From Theocolax elegans (taxonomy: Eukaryota > Arthropoda > Insecta > Hymenoptera > Cerocephalidae), in contig CM047429.1 in NCBI GenBank assembly GCA_026168455.1, positions 57,355,623-57,419,622 of the forward strand: a stretch of DNA of 64,000 nt, given 5' to 3'. Shown one piece after another: positions 48,061 to 60,401 of this stretch. Positions within the stretch are counted from its first letter, which is position 1. Each line of letters opens with the position of its first letter. Below the pieces are notes generated by a model. That model was not told the origin of the DNA. It did not search any database and was given only the letters and a program-made list of their open reading frames with translations. Both the position numbers and the translations under genes were made by a program.

Positions 48061-48360
48061 CCAACAATTGTTCGTTTACCTTTTTTTCGGACTTTCAATT
48101 TTTTACATTTTACCTTTCCGAGTTTTTTTTTAATCCTCGTTCGATAGCAAAGCGTCTCGATTATTGACGGTTATGGAATGTTTTGATCGACAGGTGGGTC
48201 TCATTGATTTTACATTTTGCACGAACAACGTTATTTGTAATTGCGAATTTGATTCCTGTTGCAATCGTTCGTTGCGAAATTTATATCAGTCTTATTTTAT
48301 AAGCTCTTTGTACTTTTTAATGGGTTGTTCCATGTGTTTTATCTTTGTGTAGCGTGACTA

Positions 48361-48396
48361 ATTTAATATTTCTTTTCTTTTCTGTTTCAGGTGAGT
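48361..48396 (+). promoter_or_regulatory. Candidate recursive splice (ratchet) site
   Basis: The tract TTTCTTTTCTTTTCTGTTTCAG ends at 48390 and is joined directly to GTGAGT (48391-48396). This is the 3'ss/5'ss juxtaposition that defines Drosophila ratchet points, (Y)nNCAG|GTRAGT. Such sites let very long introns be removed in steps. A 5' exon with a donor on the same strand lies 44 kb upstream. It is by far the best juxtaposition I found in the window. Confidence 0.55.
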
Positions 48397-48426
48397 CGGA
48401 ATTTTACTAATAAACCTGCGTATTGC
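48391..48426 (+). CDS. Candidate 36-nt microexon (12 codons)
   Basis: Between the strong acceptor at 48390 and a consensus GTAAGT donor at 48427, 36 nt are open in phase 0: VSRNFTNKPAYC. Length divisible by three and phase compatibility with the 4398 donor allow inclusion or skipping without frame change. NFT is an N-glycosylation sequon if extracellular. The exon also starts with a donor-like GTGAGT, so it may be an RS-exon, defined first and then removed by recursive splicing. I do not recognise the peptide. Confidence 0.4.
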
Positions 48427-48931
48427 GTAAGTTACACATTTTAGATGAGTAATTATCCTCGTTTTTTAATGCAACACTGGCTAAATGTTACAAAGAGTTA
48501 CTTGTATACTTACTAAAATGCTTACGAACGAAAAAAAATTTTACACGAGTTTATTGTTTTTTTATTTTATAATTAATCGTATCTACTTTTAATAATACAA
48601 ACTTAATATTAATTAAATTGTTTCATTTCTTACAATCATCATAATAACAGCCTTCATTCCAATTTGTAACTACGCAATAAATTAAAAACGTATTTTTCCT
48701 GATGCAATTATAAATAATTGTATACACACTTTTAATATATCTTATTATTGAAACTGAAATACATAACATAAAAAATATTACTTTCGATCGGAAAACTAAG
48801 CGATTGGAGAGTCACGTTAAAATGTTATGTGAAATCGTTGTTTTTTCTGTTATTAAATTCCATGTAGCATTTGTAAAATTTAAACATTTATATACGTACA
48901 AATGTATTGAAAATAATTTTTTTATTTCCAG

Positions 48932-48961
48932 GCATTCGCGAAGACTGCGTGTAATACATAA
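48932..48961 (+). CDS. Candidate short terminal coding exon
   Basis: Acceptor TTTTTTTATTTCCAG ends at 48931, 505 bp after the microexon donor. In phase 0 the exon reads AFAKTACNT then TAA (48959-48961). An AATAAA follows at 49026, 65 bp past the stop, giving a plausible short 3' end. The coding part is very short, so the call rests on splice signals and phase, not on protein similarity. Confidence 0.3.
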   Translation, partial: AFAKTACNT

Positions 48962-49025
48962 CTGATGCATTACAAAATTAAATTATCTTATTTCATTGTC
49001 AGTTCAAAATTACTTTGGTACAAAT

Positions 49026-49031
49026 AATAAA
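49026..49031 (+). terminator. Candidate poly(A) signal AATAAA
   Basis: AATAAA lies 65 bp after the putative stop at 48961. The hexamer is common by chance in AT-rich DNA, so its weight comes only from position. Confidence 0.25.
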
Positions 49032-49039
49032 TTACAACA

Positions 49040-50218
49040 ATAATATGATGGACGAAGGAAAATAATAAAATTAATTAATTTTAAAATTGAATTACATAAA
49101 TCGAAGTTATGTAATCATTGTATTGCAATGTAATTCGGAAGATGAAATACACGTGTATCGCGTTGAATAATAAAATGAAAATTAATTATAAAATACGTAT
49201 GGAGATACAATACATTTCTATATATTTCTTTAAAATGAATAATTTGTAATTTCGAAATAGCAGACGAAGAAAAAAAAACGAAATTTGTAACGAGTACGTA
49301 AGTAGTAAGTAAATAAAAAAATGTTTGCAATTAAAAGGAGAAGGTAGACAACAGAGGTAAAATTCAGCGAATAAACTTGGGTTCTCTTCTCTGCTGCTTC
49401 CCAGCTGGCGACCAACTGTCGGTTTCTCACTGTACACTACACTTGAAAACCCTTCGTTCGCCTCTCTTTCTCTTTCTCTTTCTTTCTCCCTCTCTTTCTC
49501 TCTCATAGTCTCCACACTTTTGTCTCGCATTTTTCCTTTCGCTGTTTCACCTTCTCCGTCTTCTCTGAAAACTCTTTTTTTTTATATCGTCTTTTTAAAC
49601 GTTAAAATACTAGGAAGTTCGTATAACCATCGTGTGTTTCGACGTATAAAAGAAAAAAAAAATTTGTTTTCACCGTTATTTGTTTAATGCATCGGGAATC
49701 AAAATTAAGACTACTTTATACGGAAATTATTAAGTATACTCTGAATAATATACATATTTTCTGGATTTTAAATCGAGATAATTATGCAAAAGTACGCGAG
49801 CGTTATTTACTGATTTAATTTAATGCTTTTATTTACACAACATGTGTATTCACGTATTCCGGCTGGAATTGCGAGGAAATAAAATCTTTTTGTAGACATA
49901 CTACTTTTTCAAATTATGGACTAAAAGATAAATATTTTACAAAAATGTACGTTAATAAATAATATATTTTACAAAATGGAATTCTCAATATATACAGCAT
50001 AGTCGATGTGTAGAATCATATTAAACGTTTTATACCAAATAATAAGGAAGATGAAAATTATATTGGATTTAGTATCATCAAACTTACATAAAGAAAGACA
50101 GTGACCTACATAACTTTAAAGTTTAAATATCGGATTTTTCTTTTCGTTAAGTATGAGTATATATTTTATGTGCAATTTGCGAGCTAAAAAATTAGATTTT
50201 TTGAAACTTACACTGAGA
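49040..50218. other. AT-rich stretch with a CT-rich tract
   Basis: 49370-49560 is pyrimidine-rich and somewhat GC-richer, including a CTTT/CTCT simple repeat at about 49449-49505. The 114-codon minus frame over it starts in low-complexity Glu/Arg from the tract and is not a gene. Confidence 0.5.
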
Positions 50219-50298
50219 AAAAGGAATATTTGTGACAAATGAATATGTATTAACTATAAATACTTCCGTAATAGAAAAACTTCTTTTCTCTCAGTGTA
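50219..50298. mobile_element. 76-bp MITE with TA target duplication
   Basis: Element 50221-50296 begins CACTGAGAAAAAGGA and ends with TCTTTTCTCTCAGTG, an inverted repeat of about 15 bp with one or two mismatches. It is flanked by TA on both sides (50219-50220, 50297-50298). TA duplications are the signature of Tc1/mariner transposases. At 76 bp it can only be mobilised in trans. Confidence 0.8.
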
Positions 50299-52540
50299 CG
50301 CATAGTAATTTAATTATTAATTGGATCTTTATACCAACATTAAAATAAAACCCGTGATAAATATTTATTTTACATTAATTAAAATTAACAAAAACCTGAG
50401 TTGATATATATATATATACTTTATTAAATTGCATAATTTACATAAAAATTTAATGTAGCATATTGTAAATTACATTCCTATAGAAAATGCTTGTTGAAGA
50501 GCTAAATTTTTGTATGAATAGAAATAGAATTTCGTAGGAAAAATGACAATACTTAATAGGAAATCGATCGCAGACATAGCATTATAAAGAAAATTGGTTG
50601 TAAAATTTCATATATTAATATAAGATAATTTACTACATTTCTTATAGTTAAAATTTTTATTTTACTACAAAATTTCTCTCCGCATAAATTAAACAGTTGT
50701 TTTCCGAGTTGAATGAATTATATACTAATAACATTATGCATACGTAAATCATCGACACATTTAGGTAGTATTTGATAATTATCTTAATTCAAAATAAACG
50801 CGAATCTAAGTAAATTAAAATATTCGAAAATTATATTTATCGAAGTGTCTAGTTTTTAAATCTTTCAAGAACGAATTAAACGAAAAAACAATGTATTTCA
50901 GTTTCATTTTTATCTGTAAGGTGGTATTTGAAAATTAAGTATAAATAATTGCGTTAATCATTGTTATTTATTAATCGAATGAATCTCGCCCGTAGACACG
51001 AAATAAAAATGTAAAACAAGCGCGAGACACTTAACAAATGCCGCTTTTTCTCATTATACAAGTCCTTTATCAGTGCATACGCACCTATACCTATATACAT
51101 ACCTGGGCTATTCTTACTCGTTTAAAGAACTTTCCATTAACCAAAAAGTTTTCAGCTTTTCAAAGTACGTTATCACGTGATATCGCACACAGACACCTTT
51201 GGTACTTTGTACCTTTCTTATACATATATACTACGACGAGCTGCGACAACTAAATCAATATTATAAGTGCTCTTTATAAACACCAATGCTTAAATGGGTC
51301 TACCCGAAGAATGCGACTGTTGTATATACTATCCGTCGAATTTCTTTGATCGTGTTTAAGTAATTTTTTCATTTAGGTATTATTTGAGATTGAGCAGCGC
51401 CATCTTTACAATGTTACGTAATACCGTAAATTATCTAAAATTACACATTAAAAATAGTTATCTTGTAAAATAAATTTTCGAGACCAAACTACTCAATGTA
51501 TATTCCAATTTAAAGGTATGTAAAAGGAAAAAATAAATTTATATAAATGACAAATAAGTTTCTTAACGTAGTTATAAGGATCTAATCTATGTTTCTATGA
51601 CGATGTTCGGTACACTCTTTTTTTGCTATTAGAAAGCTTGTATGAGGAAGCGAAATGTCAGATACAGTGTATACGGAAAAATTCGTACACAATCTACAGG
51701 ATACATCGTATTAAGCTAACACATGAAAAATATACAACTGTAATCTCGTGTTGTTTTTATACCGTTTCTTAGCTATGTACGACAAGTTTTATACTTTATA
51801 CTGAACTAGTCACATAAAATTTACTTGATTATCTTAGAAAATCTAAAAAAAAATATTCTTTACGTGGAACCGATGTGTACTCGAGATTAATCAATGTACA
51901 TTTTACATAAGTTAATAAAAGTTTAAAATATATGAAACTTATATAAAAATAATATTTCCAGTAAAAAAAAGTAAAATGTTATAGGCTTCGCAACTTTTTG
52001 CAGTTTTAGTAATTCCTATTTCATTTAATGATAATGTCTCTGAAGGTAGTTTTATGCGCATACTAAAAATGTGTTCCGCACTTAATTTTAAAAAGCAATC
52101 AAGTAGTAACCTTTAAAAGTTTATCTTTTTTAGTAAAATTTATAACTTGTTGTTCGTAAATAAATTACAAAGATTTATCTAATAAAGGAACTAAAATATC
52201 TTTTATAGCCTGAACAAAAATTAGGAGATTAAAATGTTAAATAATTTTACGATTTTTAAAATTAAATTATTGTTTCCGACCAAGCAGAATCTTTTTAAAA
52301 TTAGTGGAATGTATTTTTTATTTTAGTCGTCGCGTATTTGAAAAAATGCGTTTATTTTATTCTCTAAAAATTTCTAATCTGTCAATACATAATATACAGG
52401 TGTTATAATCGTGTATGCACACGCGTAATTACCTCATCTTGTCACCTTATCTTTCCAGTAGGTTATTTAATGTCCAATTGAATACGGTGACAAGAATAAC
52501 AATTATTGGTGAAAAATAAGAAGAACAGGAAGAAAGGACG
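50299..52540. other. AT-rich stretch without recognisable genes
   Basis: A short TA run lies near 50406-50418. The + frame at 51038-51253 has no motif. Nothing else is supportable. Confidence 0.5.
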
Positions 52541-52710
52541 GAGGCGTGGGAGGGAGGGCTGTACAAGCGGTTGGGAATGCATTCTCAAACAGTCCCGAAC
52601 ATGCAAATCTCAGCTCTATCTTGTATGGAAGCAAGGTAAATATCGCTCCCGGGGAAACTAATCGATCTTGGCCAAACAGTAATTAATTACTTTAGTAAAT
52701 AGCTTTAGTT
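52541..52710. promoter_or_regulatory. GC-richer island with POU octamer and homeodomain palindrome
   Basis: The sequence is GC-richer than its flanks. It contains a perfect ATGCAAAT octamer at about 52600-52607, an ATCGAT at 52661-52666, and the palindrome AGTAATTAATTACT at about 52679-52692 with two TAAT homeodomain cores. This clustering suggests a developmental enhancer, inferred from motifs only. Confidence 0.35.
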
Positions 52711-53649
52711 GTTTTGGCGCGACCGAGTTTAATTAAATAAGTTTCGTTGATAAAGTAAGGCAAACTTTTACATTACCTTTTTTGTATTAGATGACTCATA
52801 CAACAGGAATAGGTGACAGTTGTATATAACAAGAAAGTGAAATTATCGATTTTTATTCAGTTTTTTTTTAATTTCTACATTTCATTCGTTTATATAATGG
52901 TATATCAACTTTTTTTATTGTAAATTTATGTTACCTGCATTCTATGTATATCTTCGAGGTAAAAACTTTGAACTATTAGAAATATCTACATTTCGAATAT
53001 ATGCTCGCAATAAATTACACGTAAGCAATTATGAAAGTATAATTTTTTCATAAAGTATTGTGATATAAAAATATAAAATTTCTTTGAACTTACATTTCGC
53101 GTACAATTTATTCTGATAAAAATAGCGGTGAATTTATTATTATACGTACATAAAATGTAGAAGAGGAGAGAGAATAACAAGTGCCATTTTAAACTTTTTC
53201 ATTATAATAGAACAAAATAGTTTATGCGAAATTCATGGAATAACGATTTTTCGTTTTTATTACGTTGAAAAGAAAAATTCAATTTCTGGTACGCTTTTAT
53301 TCAGTGATATAATACTACGTTATTGTATACTCGGCAAAGAACATTTCCCCCCCTGGCGACGTGAAAAATTATATTTCATTTGTTTTCTCGTATGAATTTG
53401 ACAAATAATGAATGGCACACAAGATATGGCCTGATAAAATTAACAAACAATCGTGTGATTAATCTTTTGAAAAAAAAGTTAAGTATACATGCATATATAT
53501 ATACAGACATTTTATACACAATGCCGTATTTCTATTTTTATATTAAATTCTATTAATTTTCAGTCCACAGTGGTAATGTGCAATTTTTATCGATTAAAAT
53601 TTACAAATAACGTTATTTATTTATTTAGCAAGCGCAATATATATACACG

Positions 53650-53676
53650 CATTCATACATACATACATACATACAC
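53650..53676. repeat. CATA microsatellite
   Basis: About six tandem CATA units followed by CACA. Confidence 0.85.
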
Positions 53677-53898
53677 ATTCCAAATAAAATTGGAAACAGC
53701 TATTTTATATGTATAGTGTTAATAAGTTATGTATTTTCTCAGTTTGTAAGTTAAAGTAAATAAATTAGCTTTCGGAAACAATATAAATATTCATAAAGTT
53801 GCTGCATGGAAAATAACAATATGTACATATTGTACTACATATGTACGACGTAGAATAAAATAAGTGTATATTTTGTTGTATTAAAAAATTTTTGCAGC

Positions 53899-53958
<60 letters not shown>
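53899..53958. repeat. Long TA microsatellite (about 29-30 units)
   Basis: About 58 bp of uninterrupted alternating A and T. It is the longest perfect simple repeat in the window, cruciform-prone and likely length-polymorphic. A minus frame translating it as Ile-Tyr repeats is spurious. Confidence 0.95.
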
Positions 53959-53961
<3 letters not shown>

Positions 53962-54880
53962 AATGTACTATGTTCGATGTATCTCGATCGTTAATTAATA
54001 TTCGAGGGAGGTTAATCAGCACATTTTCGAGTGTTAAAATCTGTTTTAGTTAACTGTTTTTGCAAGTTAAATTCGGGACATCGCTGGTGAATATAACCTT
54101 GTAGTTCAAACTTACCTAGATTTACTTATACAGCTACTAAAAGCATAATTCTATTGATCCACATTCAGTTTCCATCGCGCAAAGTGGATTGCTTTATTTT
54201 AACTTAAAGTTACATTCTCCGCACGGCAGTTTGAAATAGTTTGACCTTGTTTTACAAAATTTAATGTACTTATATATATCATAAATTTATGCTCGCGCAT
54301 AAAGGAATTTACGATCGTAAAGAATACTGATGTATTAAAGCACATATATTGCAAATCATACCGAGATGTCATCAACAACTCAAGATAATCATGATATAAT
54401 ATTTAACCAAACGTAAAAGATGGAACCGTCTACATATACTCCTGATTAGACGTTATATGCATTTAGATAATTATTATTATTATCACGAGAGAGACGTTAA
54501 TCAAAATATATATTATAATTCCTATTCCCATTTTATCAAATACATTATTCTTAGGCATTACGTTTGAGTATAGAATTAATTGGATTGCGAACGGATCTTC
54601 AAGATCGAACATATTTAATTTTTTAGTGTATTAACGAGATAATTTATTCCAAAATTACAATGGCTCTCAATACGTAATGAATTCATATATGTATGCGCAA
54701 ATGGTTGCAATTGTACTTTCGCGAGTTCGTCAATGCACAATTATATTATACGAACGAACAACAAGCAATAATTGAACAATAAACAAACGCTAATACTTAA
54801 GCGAATTAAAAAAGAAAAGTTTTATTTAAAAAAAGTGATAAAGTTACGAGAGTGTAACATCACTGCAATGTATTCCCACA

Positions 54881-55720
54881 TAAAATACAAGCTCATTGTT
54901 TGGTCGTCGACGATGATTAAGGAAGCGCTCTTTCATTCCTTTCTCCTTCTCACTCCCACCCCCGCGAGATCGAGATTCCCGGTAACGGGTAATGAAAAAT
55001 TCAACCGATAAATCGGCTTTTAGGCACAACGTTAAGGACTTTTCTCACGGGTAAACTCTTCCATCTTTGGCGATTTAACCTCCAAATGGCCTGACCTATA
55101 CGATCGTGGCATACATATTTTTCATAATGTACGATCTTAATCATTTATCATTAAATTTTAGTATATAATGGTTACCTCGCTAAATCAATTAGGTATTTTA
55201 ATGAAAAAAACATTTATTAGATCTAAAGTTTATAGACTCCGCGTGAGATCAAACGTTAATGCAGTTTATGCAGCTAATAATTATAATGTACACAGCAAAA
55301 GCTGTACTTATTTTTACAAATATTGAAGGTTAGGTCATTCGATTTTGGTATAACTATTACTGTAGAAAATCGATAAAAAATACTTAAATTGGTTTTATTC
55401 CATTATTTTTTGTTATCTATACATGCTTAGCGCGTGGATTCGTGTGCTGCATGCAACAACTGGCACGAAAGCTGCTCCCTCGCCTCTCTCCCTTTCTTTA
55501 GCTATCGCAAGCGCGTTTATCGACGGAAGAATTTAACGCGGTCCTTCCTTCGACCTCTTTTACACCCTTCCGGGTTATTTTATTTTTCTTCACCTTCTCT
55601 TATTCGCCTTCTTAGTACTCTACAATTTTACTCTAAGGCTACTTGTTGCACACGGGTTTTTGCGTACTCGAAATTGTACCTATTTTTCTTTTTTGGAAAA
55701 TCGGGCTGAACACGACTTTA
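54881..55720. other. Two small GC-richer islands
   Basis: 54890-55080 and 55430-55660 are GC-richer, with pyrimidine tracts and CG steps. Frames exist on both strands at the first island; the 91-codon + frame of the second has no splice signals or motif. They are candidate regulatory islands, judged by composition alone. Confidence 0.3.
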
Positions 55721-58700
55721 GTATCAGATATATTGGTATACAGGTTTACCACTAGACCGGAAAATTATTCAGTTTTGTTGTTTTAAGAATCTATGTGTGT
55801 GGGTGTACTTGTCCGCGTATTTTAATTTCCAAAGCGTGCTTTGTATGCTTGCTGCCTTTGCAAACTTCATTAGTATTCATGTCTATATGTCGATGACTTT
55901 CAGAATATTATTATTTTCGAGTTATACATTACAAACGCACAATATTTTTTGTTATTTTTAATTTGCTAATGTACATTATTTCATTTATTTATCAAAAATA
56001 TATTTAAGGTATATACATAAAATATATATGCATTTAATATAGTATTTGTGTATGCATATACATATTCAATCAATGATGTATTTTTTATTCGCTTCTCTAA
56101 TAATTAAAAATAATAATATTAAGAATATATTTATTACTATTATTTCTTCACTATTTCGTTATTAAAATGTATATTTTTATTTATGCAAATTAATTATAAT
56201 TGCAAATGAGATATTCTGTAAATTGAAAACGGATTCATCAACTTAATAAGTTGCAAATCGATTTTCATTGTATAACAAACAAATAAATATTTATTTCTCT
56301 TCTTGACATAAAAAAATTTGAGTGAAAAGTATTTGATTTTTCTAGTAATGGAATGTAACTTTTTGTTTATGTACATCCCCGAAGCGCACTTTCAAAAATA
56401 ATTTAAATTGTATTCTCCTGTCTAACATATTATTGTAAAAAATAGGTAACACCCAAATTCAACAGAATTAATATCGAGATTATGCGGATGAAAAATAAAA
56501 TTTTCCTATCTACTTTGTAAAATAAAAGAGACAGAAATTTAATTCTCGAGAAAATAAAGTTTTTAAATGGATGCTATTTTTAAAACTTTATACTTGTTTT
56601 TAGAATCCGTTTAAACTTTAAAATGACTCTCAAGTTTATAACAAATAACTGAGTAAAAGTATTGAATTCCCAACTGTCTATACCATACCCTACATTTTTC
56701 ATCTTAAACATACATTCGAACTACCAATATAAGGTTTTCTTCAAATTTAAGTTAGGTCACGTAAAATAACATTCTAAGTAAATTACTCAAACGCATAAAT
56801 CTCGAAACTTTGAAATTGTCTGGTTTTGTATTTGGGTAAACCTAATATCTCCGCAATATACGACTTTGATTGTCTTAAAGAATTGAAGCAACTTGACGCT
56901 ATACGATTACATATTACAAAATTTACAAGGTTCTAGCGTTCCTTTAGACTGATATTTTCCTTACGTAGAATAAGCGTATCGAAGTGGGGTGAATGACTCC
57001 GCAAGGCGAAGAGAGGCTTATCGATCTTCACCTATTGCTAGGCATGGAAATTTCGAGACACCGGGTGAATCCTTGTGCAGAATTTTTTTTTCCAAAACGG
57101 TTCCTGATAATTTTTTTTTTCATCACACAAAATTCACCTGATTTAAAAGTCAAATGTTTGACGCGCGTTGATTGAGTATTTGATTGAAACGTCGGTTGAA
57201 AGATGATTCGCGTATATTGTTTTCTGTATATAGAAAGCAATTATAAATTTATTTAAAAAAATCAAAGTCGAGAAAAAACTTTATTTTTTCTTTGATATTG
57301 AGAAGAGAAAAAAATAATATATTTTGGATTACCAGATAGTTTGCTATATATATATAGAGAAAGTTATTTCAATCCTACAATTTATTCGTCCTCGACGGTT
57401 TCACTGTGAACTTTTCCAACTTATTAAATCTTTAGATCCGAACGTCAATCTTGTTTCTATCTTGAAAAACTTTTAACGACATTTTCTTGAGTCTACCGTC
57501 GAGTCAAGCCATTTATTTATTTTTTTTTATTTAGAATTAAAAAAATCTCGTCGTTTCTGTAGAAAAGTGAGTTTTGTTTTGAAAACACTGTATACAAGGA
57601 TGATTCGTTTGATGAAAATTTCCGCAAGAGATACAATAAAGAGGATGAAGTAAGCTTTGAAATTTATATTATTCTCTGGATTCGCGGTATTTAAAATTAT
57701 AATAATCCAGCATTTTATGTTATCGCTCAAATTTATGCACATAATATGGAATTATAGATTGTATATGCATAGTTTTAAGTTGATCGGTTTAAAACTTACA
57801 GGAATAAAGTAACTTTTTGAATTTCAAATATTTAGTTTTAAAACAAAGTGACTTTAAGTTTTGCAAATTAATGTAAATCGTATGGTAAAGTTATCGCGAA
57901 ATTGCTTATAACTGTTTGTCTTTAAAATATTAATTTTTTCTTTTATGGATTTTCAAAGAAAGCAGTGTTAAATCCTTGTATTTTCATAAATACATGAATA
58001 AGCAATAGTAGACGGACACTTTTTTTAATATTTTTTTAAATGACAGTTTATGACGTAATAACAAAATGTTCTTAAAAGTTTTTTTAAATATTCGTATTTT
58101 TTGTTAAATAAATTATTTTATTTACTTTAAAAACTTATCCGTGTTTGAATTATTAATGTTACGTGATTAGGTGACAGATATACTTGAATTTCATCTGGTG
58201 TGTTCCGTAAAGTACAATGACCGTCATTAGGCAATTGGGACAATAGAATTCTGCTTTGTGACTACCTTTAATAAACCACAATAAATATTGAAAGACTTGA
58301 AATCCTACGAATTTTAACTGAAATAAATATTGTTTTGTACTTGAATATAAAAATACAGCAGCAGTTGCTTTTAAAAAATGTTTGTTTCTATTCCTTAAAA
58401 TGAAAATCTTATTGTAAAACTGAGGATACGCAGAGAATTAAGTAAGATCATTTTGATACAATTATTAGTTGTTACAATAATAATACATAGCAAATTTAAT
58501 TAAGTTTAAGTGTCAACATTACTGAGGTTATGCTATCAACTTTGCATATAATGATATAGGACTGTTCTAATTGCCTAATAGGACCATGAACGCGTTATAA
58601 TATTTTATAAAACAAATTATTTTATTTTCGGAAACCTCCATTACGTCACCGATCCAAGAGACATCGATTTAATTGAGGTTTTGATTCTTACGCATATTAA

Positions 58701-59620
58701 ACACTTAAAAATTAAATGAATAATTAAGATTATACTAAACTTTTCACTTATTCGAAAAACTTTAAATTTACATTATTGGTAAAACATGTTTAGTATTTTT
58801 TTATATTAAGCAAGTGCTATTTTTCTATTTAAAGTTTAAGTTACGTATACATATATATGATACATACCTACACATATATTCGTTCAATTGGTACATGTGC
58901 TCGAGAATATTTCTTATGCAACTATATGAACTTTGTGACTTCTAATCAAAACGTCGATTTCCTTGCTGTTCTAAAATAAAATATATAAAATGACAAAAAT
59001 TGTGACGGAAAAATATTTCCTTCCGTTCTTGATTCATGCAATTTTTATGACGAGTTAAAAAAATCTAATATAAGATAAAACAAAAAGTATACATTACTCT
59101 AAAATAGCTGAATTGAAATATGTGAGTGAGTGAATGAGTGTGTATGTGTACGTATACACATTAATAGATATTTTCAAAATATTTATTGGATTTGGAAACA
59201 TTTTTTATTAGACGTAATAATATCATTACAAGTTTTATTAATATTTCGTTAAAAATGTTTTTTTTCTCATATATTAATCTCATGGATTTGTGATATTTCA
59301 AACTATTCTTTTTTACTGGACTTCATTTTTACATGTCCAAAATAAGTCTATAAATTTGAAAATAAGTAAACCATCCTTACAAAGACAAAATTCTTTCGAA
59401 CAATATTGACACATATACTAATACAGTACGTGTAATTATGATGAACCATACATTTTCCAAGTTTCTTAAATATCCTAAATTGTAAAACTCTATCGATAAA
59501 GCAGAAAGAAAATAAAATGGTGATAAAGTCGAACCCGCATGTTCGATATAAAAATCCCAAAAGAAAAAAATTAGGATCGACAAATGGAAGGAAAAGTAAT
59601 TAAACGTTAAATAGGGGTAA
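55721..59620. other. AT-rich stretch, no gene seen
   Basis: A short GC-richer patch at 56980-57080 may be a conserved non-coding element. Overlapping minus frames at 59348-59583 have no motif. The rest is AT-rich. Confidence 0.45.
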
Positions 59621-59895
59621 ACAAAATGTTAGCATCTCTCCGGGGTTTCCCTTTCAATCTCTGTCGCGTTCAATGACGAAGGTTCAAAGTGCACGCTCCG
59701 CGAGGAATTGGTGGGGGTATAGTGGAGGGAGCATCGTTCGCCGGGTTGAATGGCCTCGGGATACTCAGGTGCTCGCGGCAGGTGTTCACATGTAAGTGCA
59801 GATACACACACACACGCGCGCACACACACACGTTTACGTGCAAACGAAACTCTTCTATATATTTTACTGTGTGTTTCTCTTTTGCGCCGTTCATA
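59621..59895. promoter_or_regulatory. GC-rich island with paired E-boxes and a donor-like sequence
   Basis: About 170 bp of GC-rich sequence has two CAGGTG E-boxes 13 bp apart (59766-59771 and 59779-59784), the class bound by Snail/Zeb or Daughterless-type factors. An ACAT|GTAAGTG donor-like site follows at about 59791. A + frame is open from 59604 to that site, with an ATG at 59673, so a first exon is possible. However, opposite-strand frames are just as long and the peptide is not protein-like. A CA/CG simple repeat occupies 59805-59831. Enhancer is the favoured reading. Confidence 0.35.
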
Positions 59896-60401
59896 ATTAA
59901 GTTAATCGTTTAAATTGTTCGTGTAACTAAACGTTAAATTATTCATCGTTATACATGATGTATTCACCTTCGCGAATAGCTTGGGTGAGAAGGGATTTGG
60001 ATATGTATGATAAATAAGATTCTCTTGTAAAATGATGGAGGGGGAGTTCTTGAGATGCGTGAAAACGCGAAAATAATGGATAAACTAAATTTATTTATCC
60101 GGTTGGTATTTACTGTTATTAAATTAATTTGTACAATATTAATTTACGGTTTACGGGTCTATGCATTTTTTAATAACAAGGCCAAAATTAATTACTAAAA
60201 ATCTAATGAAACATTATTTAAGTATTTTGAAAAGATATCGAATATAAACTAAATATTAATAAATTGTCGATAGTGTGGGTCAATAATAAATAAATCTGAT
60301 TTATTTATTTGAATGCATAAAGTAAAATATATATCTTATCAATAATATTTTTAGACGAATGAAATTTTGTCGGTAACCCACCGGGTATGGCACCCCCTAA
60401 A
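59896..60401. other. AT-rich stretch
   Basis: No feature is supported before the next interspersed repeat. Confidence 0.5.

Larger units (their letters stand above)
52711..54880. other. AT-rich stretch with microsatellites
   Basis: Contains the CATA repeat at 53650-53676 and the long TA repeat at 53899-53958. A minus-strand CTAG|GTAAGT lies at about 54110-54118, but the sequence before it on that strand has stops in the frames checked. No gene is supported. Confidence 0.45.

Noticed and set aside
47753..48098. Overlapping ORFs of 73-88 codons on both strands
   Set aside because: Open frames in several registers at once reflect CG-rich composition; no family motif or splice boundaries.
49186..49530. 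114-codon minus ORF
   Set aside because: The start is a Glu/Arg low-complexity run from the CT tract and the rest is AT-rich; no domain.
53765..54022. 85-codon minus ORF
   Set aside because: Mostly Ile-Tyr dipeptides from the TA repeat.
54110..54118. CTAG|GTAAGT donor on the minus strand
   Set aside because: The preceding minus-strand sequence has stops in the frames checked and no acceptor pairs with it.
59520..59540. GGGTTCGACTT on the minus strand, B-box-like
   Set aside because: It does not fit the full B-box consensus and no acceptor-stem partner was found.
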